A stretch of DNA of 37,989 nucleotides from Ahniella sp. (GCA_016712105.1 JADJRU010000053.1:1-37989), one strand, 5' to 3'. Positions 1 through 8,074 are shown, counted from the first letter of the stretch. Numbers and translations are program-made. Notes: generated from the sequence alone by a model not told the origin.

Positions 1-797
1 GTTGGCGTAACGTACATCATGGTGTTCGTGAACAAGGCCGACATAGTCCGACGACGCCGAAACTGCTCGAGCTGGTCGAAGTGAAGTCCGTGAACTGCTG
101 TCAAGTACAGCTGCGCGGCGTTACGCCGATCATCAAGAGTTCGGCGCGGAAGGCTGCCGGAAGGTGATCAGAAACTGAAATCGGCGTGCGCGTCCATCAA
201 GCTGGTGGAAGCGCTGGACACGTACATTCGGGCCGAAGCGCGACGTCGACAGGCATTCCTGATGCCGGTCGAACGTTTTCTCGATCTCGGGTCGAGGCAC
301 GGTGGTGACGGGTCATTGAGCGCGGCGTCATCAAGGTGGGCGAGAAATCAAGTGTCGGTATCCGTCCGACACGCGAGACGATCGTGACCGGCGTGAAATG
401 TTCACCAAGTTGCTCGACCAGGGTCAGGCAGGCGACAACGCCAGTCTGCTACTACGCGGCACGAAAGCGGCGACGACGTCGAGCGCGGCCAGAGTGCTGT
501 GCAAGCCGGGTTCGATCACGCCACACACCGAGTTCGAGGCGAGATCGTGCTATCGAAGGACGGGGGCGGCCGTCACGCCGTTCTTCAAGGGCTACCGCCC
601 CGCAGTTCCACTTCCGGACCGCTGACGTGACCGGTTGGTGCGAAACGCCGGAAGGCGTCGAGGGAGGTGATGCCGGGCGGCGGCATCAAGATTCGCGTAC
701 GGCTGATCGCACCGATCGCGATCGGACGAAGGCCGCCGTTTTGCGATTCGCGAGGTGGCCCGCACCGTCGGCGACGGCGTCGTCGCGAAAGTTCTAA
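1..797 (+). pseudogene. tuf: Elongation factor Tu, 3' part, many frameshifts
   Basis: Pieces in all three + frames match EF-Tu in order. They run from the guanine-specificity motif (FVNKAD, near base 30) through EALDTYI and FLMPVE (about 205-270), VGIRPTRETIVTG (about 355-390), KLLDQGQAGDNA, LLRGTK, CKPGSITPHTEFEA, FFKGYRP, FRTADVTG and AKVL at the end. EF-Tu is the GTPase that brings aminoacyl-tRNA to the ribosome. The 5' third lies outside the window, and the stop is uncertain within about 795-801 because the frame is lost. At least eight single-base slips are needed to read through. A place just upstream of rpsJ is normal for this gene in Proteobacteria. The conserved protein sequence between the slips points to poor sequence at a contig end rather than a true pseudogene. 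Confidence 0.85.
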
Positions 798-818
798 GTA
801 ACCGTTTTATCACCGAGC

Positions 819-842
819 AACACGGGGTGTGCGCCGCGTGTT
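819..842 (+). other. Weak hairpin in tuf-rpsJ spacer
   Basis: AACACG at 819-824 can pair with CGTGTT at 837-842 around a 12-base loop, in the 63-base spacer between tuf and rpsJ. There is no T-run, so it is not a convincing terminator. It could be a processing or attenuation site, or chance. The sequence here is error-prone. Confidence 0.2.
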
Positions 843-860
843 CAGACAAGGAAATTGGCA

Positions 861-1171
861 ATGGCTGACCAGAAAGTCCGTATTCGTTTAGCTTACGATC
901 ACCGTCTGATCGAGCAAGTCCAAAGCACGAAATCGTCGAAACCGCGAAACGGACCGGTGCCCAGGTTCATGGCCCGATTCCGCTTCCGACCAAGATCGAG
1001 CGGTACACCATTCTGGTGTCGCCGCATGCCGATAAGGACGCACGTGACCAGTACGAAACCCGTACCCACAAGCGCGTCCTTGACATCGTTGACCCCAACG
1101 ACAAGACCGTAGATGCGCTGATGAAACTTGACCTCGCCGCCGGCGTGGATGTCCAGATCAAGTTGTATTAA
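861..1171 (+). CDS. rpsJ: 30S ribosomal protein S10 (frameshifted)
   Basis: The start ATG at 861 gives MADQKVRIRLAYDHRLIEQ. After a frame change near 920-935 the reading continues with EIVETAKRTGAQVHGPIPLP, ERYTILVSPHADKDARDQYE, THKRVLDIVDP and ends VDVQIKLY at 1169-1171. S10 is a small-subunit head protein and, as NusE, a transcription antitermination partner. The span of 311 bases is one short of the 103-codon family length plus stop. One residue (Lys) also seems missing before AYDH, so there may be more than one base error. It is the first gene of the S10 cluster, as expected. I treat the break as a sequence error. Confidence 0.85.
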
Positions 1172-1193
1172 AGCGCCGTAACAGGACAGGACT

Positions 1194-1834
1194 ATGGTAT
1201 CGGATTGATTGGCCGCAAATGCGGCATGACCCGTCTTCGCACGGACGCGGGCGAGTCGTCCGGTGACGCTGATTGAAGCGACACCGATCGTATTCCAGAG
1301 TTAAAACGCTGGGGATCGGATGGCTACACGGCCATTCAGGTGACGGCTGGCAAGAAGCGCGCGTCGCTGATTGACAAGCCCACTGCAGGCCACTACGCGA
1401 AAGCGAAGGTCGAAGCAGGTCGTGGTCTTTGGGAATTCCGCATCAATGAAGCGGATGCCTCGAAGTACAGCGTTGGCGGCGAACTGAAGGTCGACGAGAT
1501 CTTCTCGGTTGGCCAGATGGTCGATGTTGCCGGCATGACCAAGGGCAAGGGCTTCCAGGGCACCATCAAGCGCCACAACTTCACCATGGGTGACGCTACC
1601 CACGGTAACTCGCTGTCGCATCGCTCGCCGGGTTCCATCGGCCAGCGCCAGACGCCGGGTCGCGTGTTTCCGGGCAAGAAGATGTCCGGTCACATGGGTG
1701 CAGAGAACCAGAGCGCCATCAACCTGCGAGTCGTGCGCATCGACGCCGAACGCGGTTTGATTGCGATCAAGGGCGCCGTCCCGGGTGCCAAGGGTGGCGA
1801 TGTCATCGTCCGCCCAGCGGCGAAGGGTAAATAA
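1194..1834 (+). CDS. rplC: 50S ribosomal protein L3 (frameshifted near 5' end)
   Basis: The 5' part reads in pieces (GLIGRKCGMTR, then VTLIEATP in another frame). From about 1300 it is one clean frame: DGYTAIQVTAGKKRASLIDK, then the L3 signature GMTKGKGFQGTIKRHNF and GSIGQRQTPGRVFPGKKMSG, ending at 1834. L3 is an early-assembly protein near the peptidyl transferase centre. The 641-base span is one base short of a whole number of codons (about 213 residues), typical for L3 of this group. Frame slips lie between about 1235 and 1310, in the same poor-quality stretch as tuf and rpsJ. It is followed by rplD after 9 bases. Confidence 0.9.
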
Positions 1835-1843
1835 GGAGCCGAC

Positions 1844-2446
1844 ATGCAAATCAATACGCTTGATAGCAAGAAGTCGGTTGAACTGAGCGAAGCCGTATTC
1901 GGCCGCGAGTTCACCGAAGATCTGGTGCACCAGGTCGTTACCGCCTACCGCAATGCCGGTCGCGCGGGCACGAAGGCGCAGAAGTCGCGCTCCGACCTGA
2001 GCGGTACCACGAAGAAGTTCAAGAAGCAGAAGGGTGGCGGTGCACGCCACGGTGACTACCGCGCGCCGATCTTTGTCGGTGGTGGTCGCGCCTTCGCGGC
2101 TCGTCCGCGCAGCTTCGAGCAGAAGGTCAACCGCAAGATGTTCCGTGCCGCCATGGCCACCATCCTGTCCGAGTTGAACCGTCAGGACCGACTGAAGATC
2201 GTCGAGTCGTTCGATCTGGATGCCGCCAAGACCAAGTCTCTGGCCGTCAAGCTCGCCGGCCTCGGTCTCGGACGCACGCTGATCGTGACCGACAACGGTT
2301 CCGAGAATCTGTTCCTGGCCGCTCGCAATCTGCCGCACGTCGCTGTGCTTGACACGGCTGGCCTGAACCCGGTCGACCTGATCCACGCCGAGCATATCGT
2401 CGTCACGGTTGACGCCCTGAAGAAAATCGAGGAGTGGCTGGCATGA
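1844..2446 (+). CDS. rplD: 50S ribosomal protein L4
   Basis: An intact 200-residue L4. L4 lines the exit tunnel and, in enterobacteria, represses the S10 operon by attenuation. No S10 leader can be judged here because the upstream sequence is damaged. Visible landmarks are FGREFTEDLVHQVVTAYRNA (about residues 20-39), the basic loop KKFKKQKGGGARHGDYRAP (about 57-75) that reaches into the tunnel, FVGGG, and SFEQKVNRKMFRAA. The ATG is preceded by AAGGAG, a good ribosome site. The stop overlaps the rplW start by 4 bases (ATGA), which suggests coupled translation. Confidence 0.97.
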   Translation: MQINTLDSKKSVELSEAVFGREFTEDLVHQVVTAYRNAGRAGTKAQKSRSDLSGTTKKFKKQKGGGARHGDYRAPIFVGGGRAFAARPRSFEQKVNRKMFRAAMATILSELNRQDRLKIVESFDLDAAKTKSLAVKLAGLGLGRTLIVTDNGSENLFLAARNLPHVAVLDTAGLNPVDLIHAEHIVVTVDALKKIEEWLA

Positions 2447-2739
2447 GCAACGAACGCCTGCTGCAAGTGCTCCGCACGCCGCTGATCTCTGAAAAGACAG
2501 CGCGCCTGCAGGAAGCAGCCAACCAGTACGTCTTTGCGGTCGCGTCTTTCGCGACCAAGGACGACGTCAAGAAAGCGGTTGAAGAACTGTTCAAGGTCAA
2601 GGTTACGGCAGTCAATGTCGTCAACATCAAGGGCAAGAACAAGACATTCCGCAATCGTTCCGGTCAGCGCGCCGGCCTGCGCAAGGCTTACATCAGCCTT
2701 GCCGACGGCCAGTCGATCGACGTCATTGCGAAGCCCTGA
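2443..2739 (+). CDS. rplW: 50S ribosomal protein L23
   Basis: 98 residues: MSNERLLQVLRTPLISEKTA at the N-terminus and the family core FKVKVTAVNVVNIKGKNKTF near the middle. L23 sits at the tunnel exit and is the docking point for trigger factor and SRP. The start at 2443 is chosen because it makes the 4-base overlap with rplD and fits the usual length; an in-frame ATG at 2434 would add three residues without family support. It lies in the usual L4-L23-L2 order. Confidence 0.97.
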   Translation: MSNERLLQVLRTPLISEKTARLQEAANQYVFAVASFATKDDVKKAVEELFKVKVTAVNVVNIKGKNKTFRNRSGQRAGLRKAYISLADGQSIDVIAKP

Positions 2740-2750
2740 GGTCACTACAC

Positions 2751-3578
2751 ATGGCACTGATTACTTTTAAGCCAACCTCTCCCGGTCGCCGGCAGATGGT
2801 TCGTGTTTCGACTCCTGGCCTGCACAAGGGTGGTCCGCTCGCGGCCCTCACCGAGTCGCAGAGCAACACCGGCGGCCGTAACCATTACGGCCGCATCACC
2901 ACCCGTCACAAGGGCGGTGGTCACAAGCAGAACTACCGCATCATCGATTTCAAGCGTGACAAGGAAGGCATCCCGGCGCGCGTCGAGCGCATCGAGTATG
3001 ACCCGAACCGCACTGCCCACATCGCGCTGCTGTGTTATGTCGACGGCGAACGCCGTTACATCATCTCGCCGAAGGGCATCAAGGTCGGCGACCAGCTGAT
3101 CTCGGGCAAGGACGCGCCGATCAAGGTCGGCAACTCGCTCCCGCTGCGCAATATCCCGGTTGGTACGCAGGTGCATTGCATCGAGTTGCGCGCTGGCAAG
3201 GGTGCTCAGGTTGCCCGCTCCGCCGGTGCTTCCGTGCAGCTGGTTGCTCGCGAACTGGGTTACGCCACGTTGCGCCTTCGCTCCGGCGAAATGCGCAAGG
3301 TGCCGGTTGACTGCCGCGCAACGATTGGTGAAGTCGGCAACGACGAGCACAATCTGCGCAAGATCGGCAAGGCAGGCGCACAGCGCTGGCGCGGTATCCG
3401 TCCGACCGTTCGTGGCGCCGCCATGAACCCGGTGGACCATCCGCACGGTGGTGGTGAAGCCCGCGCAGGTCAGGGCAACCCGCATCCGGTATCGCCATGG
3501 GGCATGCCGACCAAGGGTTACAAGACCCGTAAGAACAAGCGCACTGAGCGCTTTATTGTCCGCGATCGCAGGGGTTAA
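2751..3578 (+). CDS. rplB: 50S ribosomal protein L2
   Basis: 275 residues, the usual length. It starts MALITFKPTSPGRRQMV and carries TTRHKGGGHKQNYRIIDFKR near residue 50. The conserved C-terminal signature GAAMNPVDHPHGGGEA (about 222-237) includes the histidine linked to peptidyl transfer. L2 binds 23S rRNA near the peptidyl transferase centre and is needed for subunit joining. The gene is intact. The 11-base gap to rplW and 6-base gap to rpsS fit a single transcript. Confidence 0.98.
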   Translation: MALITFKPTSPGRRQMVRVSTPGLHKGGPLAALTESQSNTGGRNHYGRITTRHKGGGHKQNYRIIDFKRDKEGIPARVERIEYDPNRTAHIALLCYVDGERRYIISPKGIKVGDQLISGKDAPIKVGNSLPLRNIPVGTQVHCIELRAGKGAQVARSAGASVQLVARELGYATLRLRSGEMRKVPVDCRATIGEVGNDEHNLRKIGKAGAQRWRGIRPTVRGAAMNPVDHPHGGGEARAGQGNPHPVSPWGMPTKGYKTRKNKRTERFIVRDRRG

Positions 3579-3584
3579 TCGGCC

Positions 3585-3866
3585 ATGGCACGTTCACTAA
3601 AGAAAGGTCCGTTTCTCGACCTGCATCTCTTGAAGAAAGTCGAGGCCACCGCGGCCGCGAACAGCAAGCGCCCGATCAAGACCTGGTCGCGTCGCTCGAT
3701 GATCATCCCGGAAATGGTCGGCATGACCATCGCCGTGCACAACGGCAAGGCTCATGTGCCGGTGCTGGTCAACGAGAACATGGTCGGACACAAGCTCGGC
3801 GAGTTCGCCGTGACCCGTACGTTCAAGTCACATGGCGGCGACAAGAAAGCCGGCACTGGCAAGTAA
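3585..3866 (+). CDS. rpsS: 30S ribosomal protein S19
   Basis: 93 residues starting MARSLKKGPFLDLHLLKKVE. The central STRS-like segment reads KTWSRRSMIIPEMVG (about 30-44), and the end reads GEFAVTRTFKSHGGDKK. S19 is a head protein that contacts S13 and the subunit bridge. It is intact, of normal length, and in the usual place between L2 and L22. Confidence 0.97.
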   Translation: MARSLKKGPFLDLHLLKKVEATAAANSKRPIKTWSRRSMIIPEMVGMTIAVHNGKAHVPVLVNENMVGHKLGEFAVTRTFKSHGGDKKAGTGK

Positions 3867-3878
3867 GGAGATAGAGCG

Positions 3879-4214
3879 ATGGAAGCGAAAGCAGTATTGC
3901 GCACCGCGCGCATCTCGCCGCAGAAGGTCCGCCTGGTGGCGGATCTCGTACGCGGCATGCCGGTGGCACGCGCCGAAAGCGTGTTGAAGTTCCACAACAA
4001 GAAAGGCAGCCGGAATCGTTCTTCAGGTCCCACCTCGGCGATCGCAAATGCCGAGAACAACCAGGGTGCCGACATTGACGAGCTCAGCGTGACCCGCATC
4101 TTTGTCGATGAAGGTCCCGTGTTGAAGCGCCTGTTTGCCCGTGCAAAGGGTCGCGCGTCGCGCATCCTGAAGCGCACCAGCCACATCACTGTGGTCGTCG
4201 GTACCAAGAGCTAA
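3879..4214 (+). CDS. rplV: 50S ribosomal protein L22 (short internal frame slip)
   Basis: 111 residues with clear L22 ends: MEAKAVLRTARISPQKVRLV at the start, then AIANAENNQGADIDEL and AKGRASRILKRTSHITVVVG. Residues about 43-51 read GSRNRSSGP, which is not L22-like. Reading the +1 frame over the same bases gives AAGIVLQV, the expected helix. An extra G at about 4005-4006 and a missing base at about 4028-4031 cancel each other. The protein as written is therefore wrong for roughly nine residues while the frame stays open. L22 lines the exit tunnel. Confidence 0.95.
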   Translation: MEAKAVLRTARISPQKVRLVADLVRGMPVARAESVLKFHNKKGSRNRSSGPTSAIANAENNQGADIDELSVTRIFVDEGPVLKRLFARAKGRASRILKRTSHITVVVGTKS

Positions 4215-4227
4215 AGCGAGGCTTACG

Positions 4228-4974
4228 ATGGGTCATAAAGTTCATCCAACCGGCATTCGCTTGGGCATCTCCAAAGACTGGACGTCCAAGTGGTTTGCCA
4301 ACAAGCGCGATTATGCGCAATATCTCGGCGCCGACCTCCGGGTTCGCGAGTTGCTGCGTGAGAAGCTGGCTTCGGCCGGTGTGTCCCGCATCCACATCGA
4401 GCGTCCGGCCAAGACCGCCCGCGTGACGATCCACACTGCCCGTCCGGGCGTGGTGATCGGCAAGAAGGGCGAGGACATCGAAAAGCTGCGCAAGGAAATT
4501 TCGGCGATGATGGGCGTTCCGACGCACATCAACGTGACCGAAGTGCGCAAGCCCGAACTCGACGCCCAGCTGGTCGCCGAATCGATTGCTCAGCAGCTTG
4601 AGCGCCGAATCATGTTCCGCCGTGCGATGAAGCGCTCGGTCGGCAATGCCATGCGCCTCGGCGCACTGGGCATCAAGGTCAATGTGGCCGGCCGACTGAA
4701 CGGTGCTGAAATCGCCCGTACCGAGTGGTACCGCGAAGGCCGCGTGCCTCTGCATACCCTCCGCGCGGACATCGACTACGGTTTTGCGACTGCCAAGACG
4801 ACCTACGGGATCATCGGCATCAAGACCTGGATCTACAAGGGCGACATTTTCGACCTGCACGCCGCCACCGCAGAGGCCGCTCGTGCCGAAGCCGCAGAAC
4901 CGCAGTCCCGTGGCCATGGCCGTGGCGACCGCGATCGCGGTGACCGTGGCGACCGCTCGGGCAAGGGAGCTTAA
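4228..4974 (+). CDS. rpsC: 30S ribosomal protein S3
   Basis: 248 residues. MGHKVHPTGIRLGISKDWTS is the standard start. The type II KH domain shows VVIGKKGEDIEKLRKEI (about residues 74-90), and the S3 C-domain shows GALGIKVNVAGRLNGAEIAR. S3 forms the mRNA entry channel and has helicase activity with S4 and S5. The C-terminus has a low-complexity tail rich in Arg, Gly, Asp and His (about 228-248), longer than in E. coli. The gene is intact, with a 3-base gap to rplP. Confidence 0.98.
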   Translation: MGHKVHPTGIRLGISKDWTSKWFANKRDYAQYLGADLRVRELLREKLASAGVSRIHIERPAKTARVTIHTARPGVVIGKKGEDIEKLRKEISAMMGVPTHINVTEVRKPELDAQLVAESIAQQLERRIMFRRAMKRSVGNAMRLGALGIKVNVAGRLNGAEIARTEWYREGRVPLHTLRADIDYGFATAKTTYGIIGIKTWIYKGDIFDLHAATAEAARAEAAEPQSRGHGRGDRDRGDRGDRSGKGA

Positions 4975-4977
4975 GTC

Positions 4978-5391
4978 ATGCTTCAACCTTCACGAACCAA
5001 GTACCGCAAGGTCCACAAGAGCCGCAATCGCGGCCTGAGCCAAGTTGGTGCAAACGTCAGCTTTGGTGAATACGGGCTGAAGGCCACCACGCATGGCCAC
5101 ATCACCGCTCGCCAAATCGAGGCTGCTCGTCGTAGTATCTCCCGCTTCGTCAAGCGCGGCGGCAAGCTCTGGATCCGCGTTTTCCCGGACAAACCGATCA
5201 CGCGCAAGCCGATCGAAGTCCGAATGGGAAGCGGCAAGGGTGGCGTTGAGTTCTGGGTGGCTGTAATCGCCCCGGGTCGCGTTTTGTATGAAATGGAAGG
5301 TGTGCCGGAAGCCACGGCGCGCGAGGCATTCCGCCTTGCCGCGGCGAAGCTGTCGGTGCGGACGACGTTTGTGACGCGGACGGTGCGGTAA
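4978..5391 (+). CDS. rplP: 50S ribosomal protein L16
   Basis: 137 residues, beginning MLQPSRTKYRKVHKSRNRG, with TARQIEAARRSISRFVKRGG (about 42-61) and VRMGSGKGGVEFWVAVI (about 80-96). L16 organises the tRNA acceptor site on the large subunit. The gene is intact. Its stop TAA shares the A with the ATG of rpmC (TAATG), indicating coupled translation. Confidence 0.98.
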   Translation: MLQPSRTKYRKVHKSRNRGLSQVGANVSFGEYGLKATTHGHITARQIEAARRSISRFVKRGGKLWIRVFPDKPITRKPIEVRMGSGKGGVEFWVAVIAPGRVLYEMEGVPEATAREAFRLAAAKLSVRTTFVTRTVR

Positions 5392-5576
5392 TGGAAACCA
5401 AAGAACTGAAAAACAAGAGTGCCCAGGACATCAGCAAGCACATCGCTGATCTGCGCCAGGAGCAATTCAACCTGCGGATGCAGCGTGGTAGCGGTCAGCT
5501 GGCGCAAACGCACCAGATCCGCAATGTTCGCAAGGACATCGCGCGCGCCAAAACCGTGCTCGGTCAGAAGAAGTAA
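5391..5576 (+). CDS. rpmC: 50S ribosomal protein L29
   Basis: 61 residues, METKELKNKSAQDISKHIAD then LRQEQFNLRMQRGSGQLAQT, the two-helix L29 pattern. L29 lies at the tunnel exit beside L23. The start overlaps the L16 stop by one base. Order and length are normal. Confidence 0.97.
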   Translation: METKELKNKSAQDISKHIADLRQEQFNLRMQRGSGQLAQTHQIRNVRKDIARAKTVLGQKK

Positions 5577-5586
5577 GGACAGCGTC

Positions 5587-5847
5587 ATGAGCGAAAACAA
5601 TAAAGACACGCGCACCATCGAAGGCCGCGTCGTCAGCAACAAGATGCAGAAGACGGTCACCGTCCTGCTCGAGCGCCAGGCTGCCCACGGGTTGTACGGC
5701 AAGATTCTGCGCCGCTCGACCAAGGTGCATGCGCACGACGAAAACAACGAGTGCCGCGAAGGCGACCTCGTCCGTCTCGCCGAGTGTGCACCCCTGTCCA
5801 AGACCAAGAACTGGCGCGTCGTTGAAATCGTCGCCCGGGCCGGCTAA
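5587..5847 (+). CDS. rpsQ: 30S ribosomal protein S17
   Basis: 86 residues from the ATG at 5587, which has AAGGA eight bases upstream and matches the family start. The frame stays open further upstream, but that part is a shadow of rpmC. Landmarks are RTIEGRVVSNKMQKTVTVLL and GDLVRLAECAPLSKTKNWRV, the OB-fold of S17. S17 is a primary 16S rRNA binder. It closes the S10 cluster before rplN. Confidence 0.97.
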   Translation: MSENNKDTRTIEGRVVSNKMQKTVTVLLERQAAHGLYGKILRRSTKVHAHDENNECREGDLVRLAECAPLSKTKNWRVVEIVARAG

Positions 5848-5859
5848 GGGAGAATTGCC

Positions 5860-6228
5860 ATGATTCAAATGCAAACCCGACTCGCCGCCGCCGATAACTC
5901 CGGTGCCCGCGAACTGTTCTGCATCAAGGTACTCGGCGGCTCCAAGCGTCGTTATGCCGGCATCGGCGACATCATCAAGGTGTCGATCAAGGACGCCATT
6001 CCGCGCGGCAAGGTCAAGAAGGGCGAAGTCTACGACGCAGTGGTCGTGCGTACCCGCAAGGGCGTTCGTCGTCCTGACGGTTCGCTGATTCGCTTCGATG
6101 GCAACGCTGCCGTATTGCTCAACAACAAGCTCGAGCCGATCGGCACGCGCATCTTCGGACCGGTAACGCGTGAATTGCGTTCCGAGCGCTTCATGAAGAT
6201 CGTGTCCCTGGCGCCGGAAGTGCTCTGA
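5860..6228 (+). CDS. rplN: 50S ribosomal protein L14
   Basis: 122 residues, the exact family length. It starts MIQMQTRLAAADNSGAREL, with KVKKGEVYDAVVVRTRKGVR in the middle and GTRIFGPVTRELR near the end. L14 contacts the small subunit and is the target of the silencing factor RsfS. First gene of the spc cluster; only 12 bases separate it from rpsQ, so the two clusters may be cotranscribed. Confidence 0.98.
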   Translation: MIQMQTRLAAADNSGARELFCIKVLGGSKRRYAGIGDIIKVSIKDAIPRGKVKKGEVYDAVVVRTRKGVRRPDGSLIRFDGNAAVLLNNKLEPIGTRIFGPVTRELRSERFMKIVSLAPEVL

Positions 6229-6238
6229 GGACCCTGTC

Positions 6239-6553
6239 ATGAAACGTATCCGCAAAGGCGACCAAGTCGTCGTGATCACCGGCTCTTCCAAGGGCCAGAA
6301 AGGTGAAGTCATCCGCGTCGATGGCGACAACGTGTTGGTGCAGGGCGTCAAGCTCGTCAAGCGTCACACCAAGCCGAACCCCCAGGCCAACCAGCCGGGC
6401 GGCATCATCGAGCGCGAAGCGCCGATCCACCAGTCCAATCTGCAGTTGCTCAACCCCGCCACAGGCAAGGGCGAGCGCGTCAGCATCAAGTCGCTCGAAG
6501 GTGGGCGCAAGGTGCGCGCGTTCCGCAAGTCTGGCGAAGTGATCGACGCCTGA
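6239..6553 (+). CDS. rplX: 50S ribosomal protein L24
   Basis: 104 residues with the KOW motif at the start (MKRIRKGDQVVVITGSSKGQ, then KGEVIRV) and VKRHTKPNPQANQPGGIIER in the middle. L24 starts large-subunit assembly. Intact, with normal 10-base gaps on both sides. Confidence 0.98.
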   Translation: MKRIRKGDQVVVITGSSKGQKGEVIRVDGDNVLVQGVKLVKRHTKPNPQANQPGGIIEREAPIHQSNLQLLNPATGKGERVSIKSLEGGRKVRAFRKSGEVIDA

Positions 6554-6563
6554 GGTAGATGAC

Positions 6564-7103
6564 ATGACCCGCCTTCAAAAGCACTACAAAGAAACCGTCG
6601 TTCCGAAGTTGATGGAGCGTTTCAGCTACACGAACCCGATGCAGGTTCCGAAGATCACCAAGATCACGCTCAATATGGGCGTGGGCGAGGCGGCCGCGAA
6701 CAAGAAGGTGCTCGAGAACGCCCTGGACGACATGACCAAGATCGCCGGCCAGAAGCCGATCTCGACGAAGGCGCGCAAGTCTGTCGCCACCTTCAAGATC
6801 CGCGACGGTTGGCCGATCGGCTGCAAGGTGACGCTGCGCAGTCACCGCATGTACGAATTCCTGGATCGCCTGGTCACGATCGCGCTGCCGCGCGTCCGCG
6901 ACTTCCGCGGTATCAGCGGTCGTGCATTCGACGGCAAGGGCAACTACAACTTCGGCATCAAGGAACAGATTATCTTCCCGGAAATCAACTTCGACGCGAT
7001 CGACGCAATTCGTGGCATGGATATCGCCATCACCACGACTGCCCGGTCCGATGCCGAAGCCAAAGCCCTCCTGGAAGGTTTCAGCTTCCCGTTCCGCAAC
7101 TGA
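6564..7103 (+). CDS. rplE: 50S ribosomal protein L5
   Basis: 179 residues. Landmarks are VPKITKITLNMGVGEA (about 28-43), KARKSVATFKIRDGWPIGCK (about 72-91) and the C-terminal REQIIFPEI-type segment KEQIIFPEINFD. L5 binds 5S rRNA and contacts P-site tRNA. In E. coli the S8 operator lies at this gene's start; I could not confirm an equivalent structure by eye. Confidence 0.98.
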   Translation: MTRLQKHYKETVVPKLMERFSYTNPMQVPKITKITLNMGVGEAAANKKVLENALDDMTKIAGQKPISTKARKSVATFKIRDGWPIGCKVTLRSHRMYEFLDRLVTIALPRVRDFRGISGRAFDGKGNYNFGIKEQIIFPEINFDAIDAIRGMDIAITTTARSDAEAKALLEGFSFPFRN

Positions 7104-7122
7104 TTCCGCGAGTAAATAGATA

Positions 7123-7428
7123 ATGGCCAAGACGTCAATGGTGAATCGCGAAGTCAAGCGCGCGAAAACCGTCAAGAAATACGCCGCCAGGCGCGCAGAG
7201 CTGAAGGCAACCTCGGTTGACCTGAAGCTCTCGTTCGACGAGCGCATGGAAGCGATCGCCAAGTTGCAAAAACTCCCGCGGGATGCCAGCCCGAGCCGCA
7301 TGCGTAACCGCTGCGCCCAGACCGGCCGTCCGCGTGGTGTCTACCGCAAGTTCAAGCTGTGCCGCAACAAGCTCCGTGAAGCCACCATGCGTGGTGACGT
7401 CCCGGGCTTGCGCAAAGCCAGCTGGTAA
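7123..7428 (+). CDS. rpsN: 30S ribosomal protein S14 (zinc-free form)
   Basis: 101 residues: MAKTSMVNREVKRAKTVKKY at the start and RDASPSRMRNRCAQTGRPRG followed by VYRKFKLCRN near residues 55-84. The CxxC pairs of the zinc-binding short form are absent, so this is the long zinc-independent type. S14 is an assembly protein of the 30S head. Its 3' end may carry a promoter for the downstream genes (see 7431-7439). Confidence 0.97.
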   Translation: MAKTSMVNREVKRAKTVKKYAARRAELKATSVDLKLSFDERMEAIAKLQKLPRDASPSRMRNRCAQTGRPRGVYRKFKLCRNKLREATMRGDVPGLRKASW

Positions 7429-7667
7429 TCTGCTAGACTGCAAGACCGGCCACCCGCGGCTAATGCCCGGGTGGCCGAAGTCGTTTTGAAGACCGTCTCC
7501 GCACGGAATCCAGAATGGCATTCCCGAACGCCGTTTGGCGTACGGACCCGGTGTCAGGGCCCAAAGCCTTGATGTCGTCGGCAGGAACAGGGTTCGCCCT
7601 GTTGCCTTCCGAATCCCCAACCACAATTTGGTGCCGGATATCGGTGCTACCTCACGGAGCAACAACC
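7429..7667 (+). promoter_or_regulatory. Structured 239-nt spacer / leader before rpsH
   Basis: No protein gene is evident. Three hairpins are visible. GGCCACCCG at 7448-7456 pairs with CGGGTGGCC at 7468-7476, nine perfect pairs with an 11-base loop, followed a few bases on by TTTT. ACGCC at 7528-7532 pairs with GGCGT at 7537-7541 across GTTT. AACAGGG at 7586-7592 pairs with CCCTGTT at 7597-7603 around a TTCG tetraloop, with outer GGC/GCC pairs at 7580-7582 and 7604-7606. The rpsH ribosome site GGAG is at 7656-7659. The usual gap here is a few tens of bases, so this looks like a leader or attenuator. Function is inferred only. Confidence 0.5.
7431..7439 (+). promoter_or_regulatory. Possible extended -10 promoter after rpsN
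   Basis: TGCTAGACT at 7431-7439 fits an extended -10 (TGn followed by TAGACT) directly after the rpsN stop. A -35 is weak: TTGCGC lies 20 bases upstream, too far for a good match. If used, it would begin a transcript with a long leader of about 220 bases before rpsH. Confidence 0.35.
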
Positions 7668-8063
7668 ATGAGCATGACTGATCCTATCGCCGACATGTTT
7701 ACGCGAATTCGCAACGCCCAGGCAATGGGTCGAGCGAGCGTGAAGATGGCGGCTTCGAAAAGCAAGCTGGCTATCGCCACCGTTCTCAAGACGGAAGGTT
7801 ATGTCAACGAAGTCGCCGTGCGCGACATCGAAGGCAAGAAAGAACTCGAAATCGCGTTGCGTTACTACATGGGTCGTCCGGCTATTGAGCGCATCGAGCG
7901 TGTCAGCCGTCCGGGCCTGCGCAAATATCGCGGCAAAAGCGAACTGCCGAAGGTCCTCAACGGCCTGGGCATTTCCATCATCTCCACTTCTGCCGGCGTC
8001 ATGACTGACGGCCAAGCCCGTGCCAAGGGCCTGGGTGGCGAAGTGATCTGCCTCGTTTCCTAA
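7668..8063 (+). CDS. rpsH: 30S ribosomal protein S8
   Basis: 131 residues from the ATG at 7668, which has GGAG eight bases upstream and gives the family start MSMTDPIADMFTRIRNAQ. The C-terminal signature is complete (ELPKVLNGLGISIISTSAG, then GEVICLVS). S8 is a primary 16S rRNA binder and, in E. coli, the translational repressor of the spc operon. The frame is open upstream to 7515, but that stretch is the structured spacer, not protein-like sequence. Confidence 0.97.
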   Translation: MSMTDPIADMFTRIRNAQAMGRASVKMAASKSKLAIATVLKTEGYVNEVAVRDIEGKKELEIALRYYMGRPAIERIERVSRPGLRKYRGKSELPKVLNGLGISIISTSAGVMTDGQARAKGLGGEVICLVS

Positions 8064-8074
8064 GGAGCGCGACC

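Noticed and set aside
1301..2395. Long minus-strand open frame across rplC and rplD
   Set aside because: It is antisense to clear ribosomal protein genes and arises from GC-rich codon bias; no homology was recognised.
7448..7480. Possible tRNA-like fold or true terminator after rpsN
   Set aside because: There is no cloverleaf or TTC-type arm, and the T-run is only four bases and separated from the stem by several bases.
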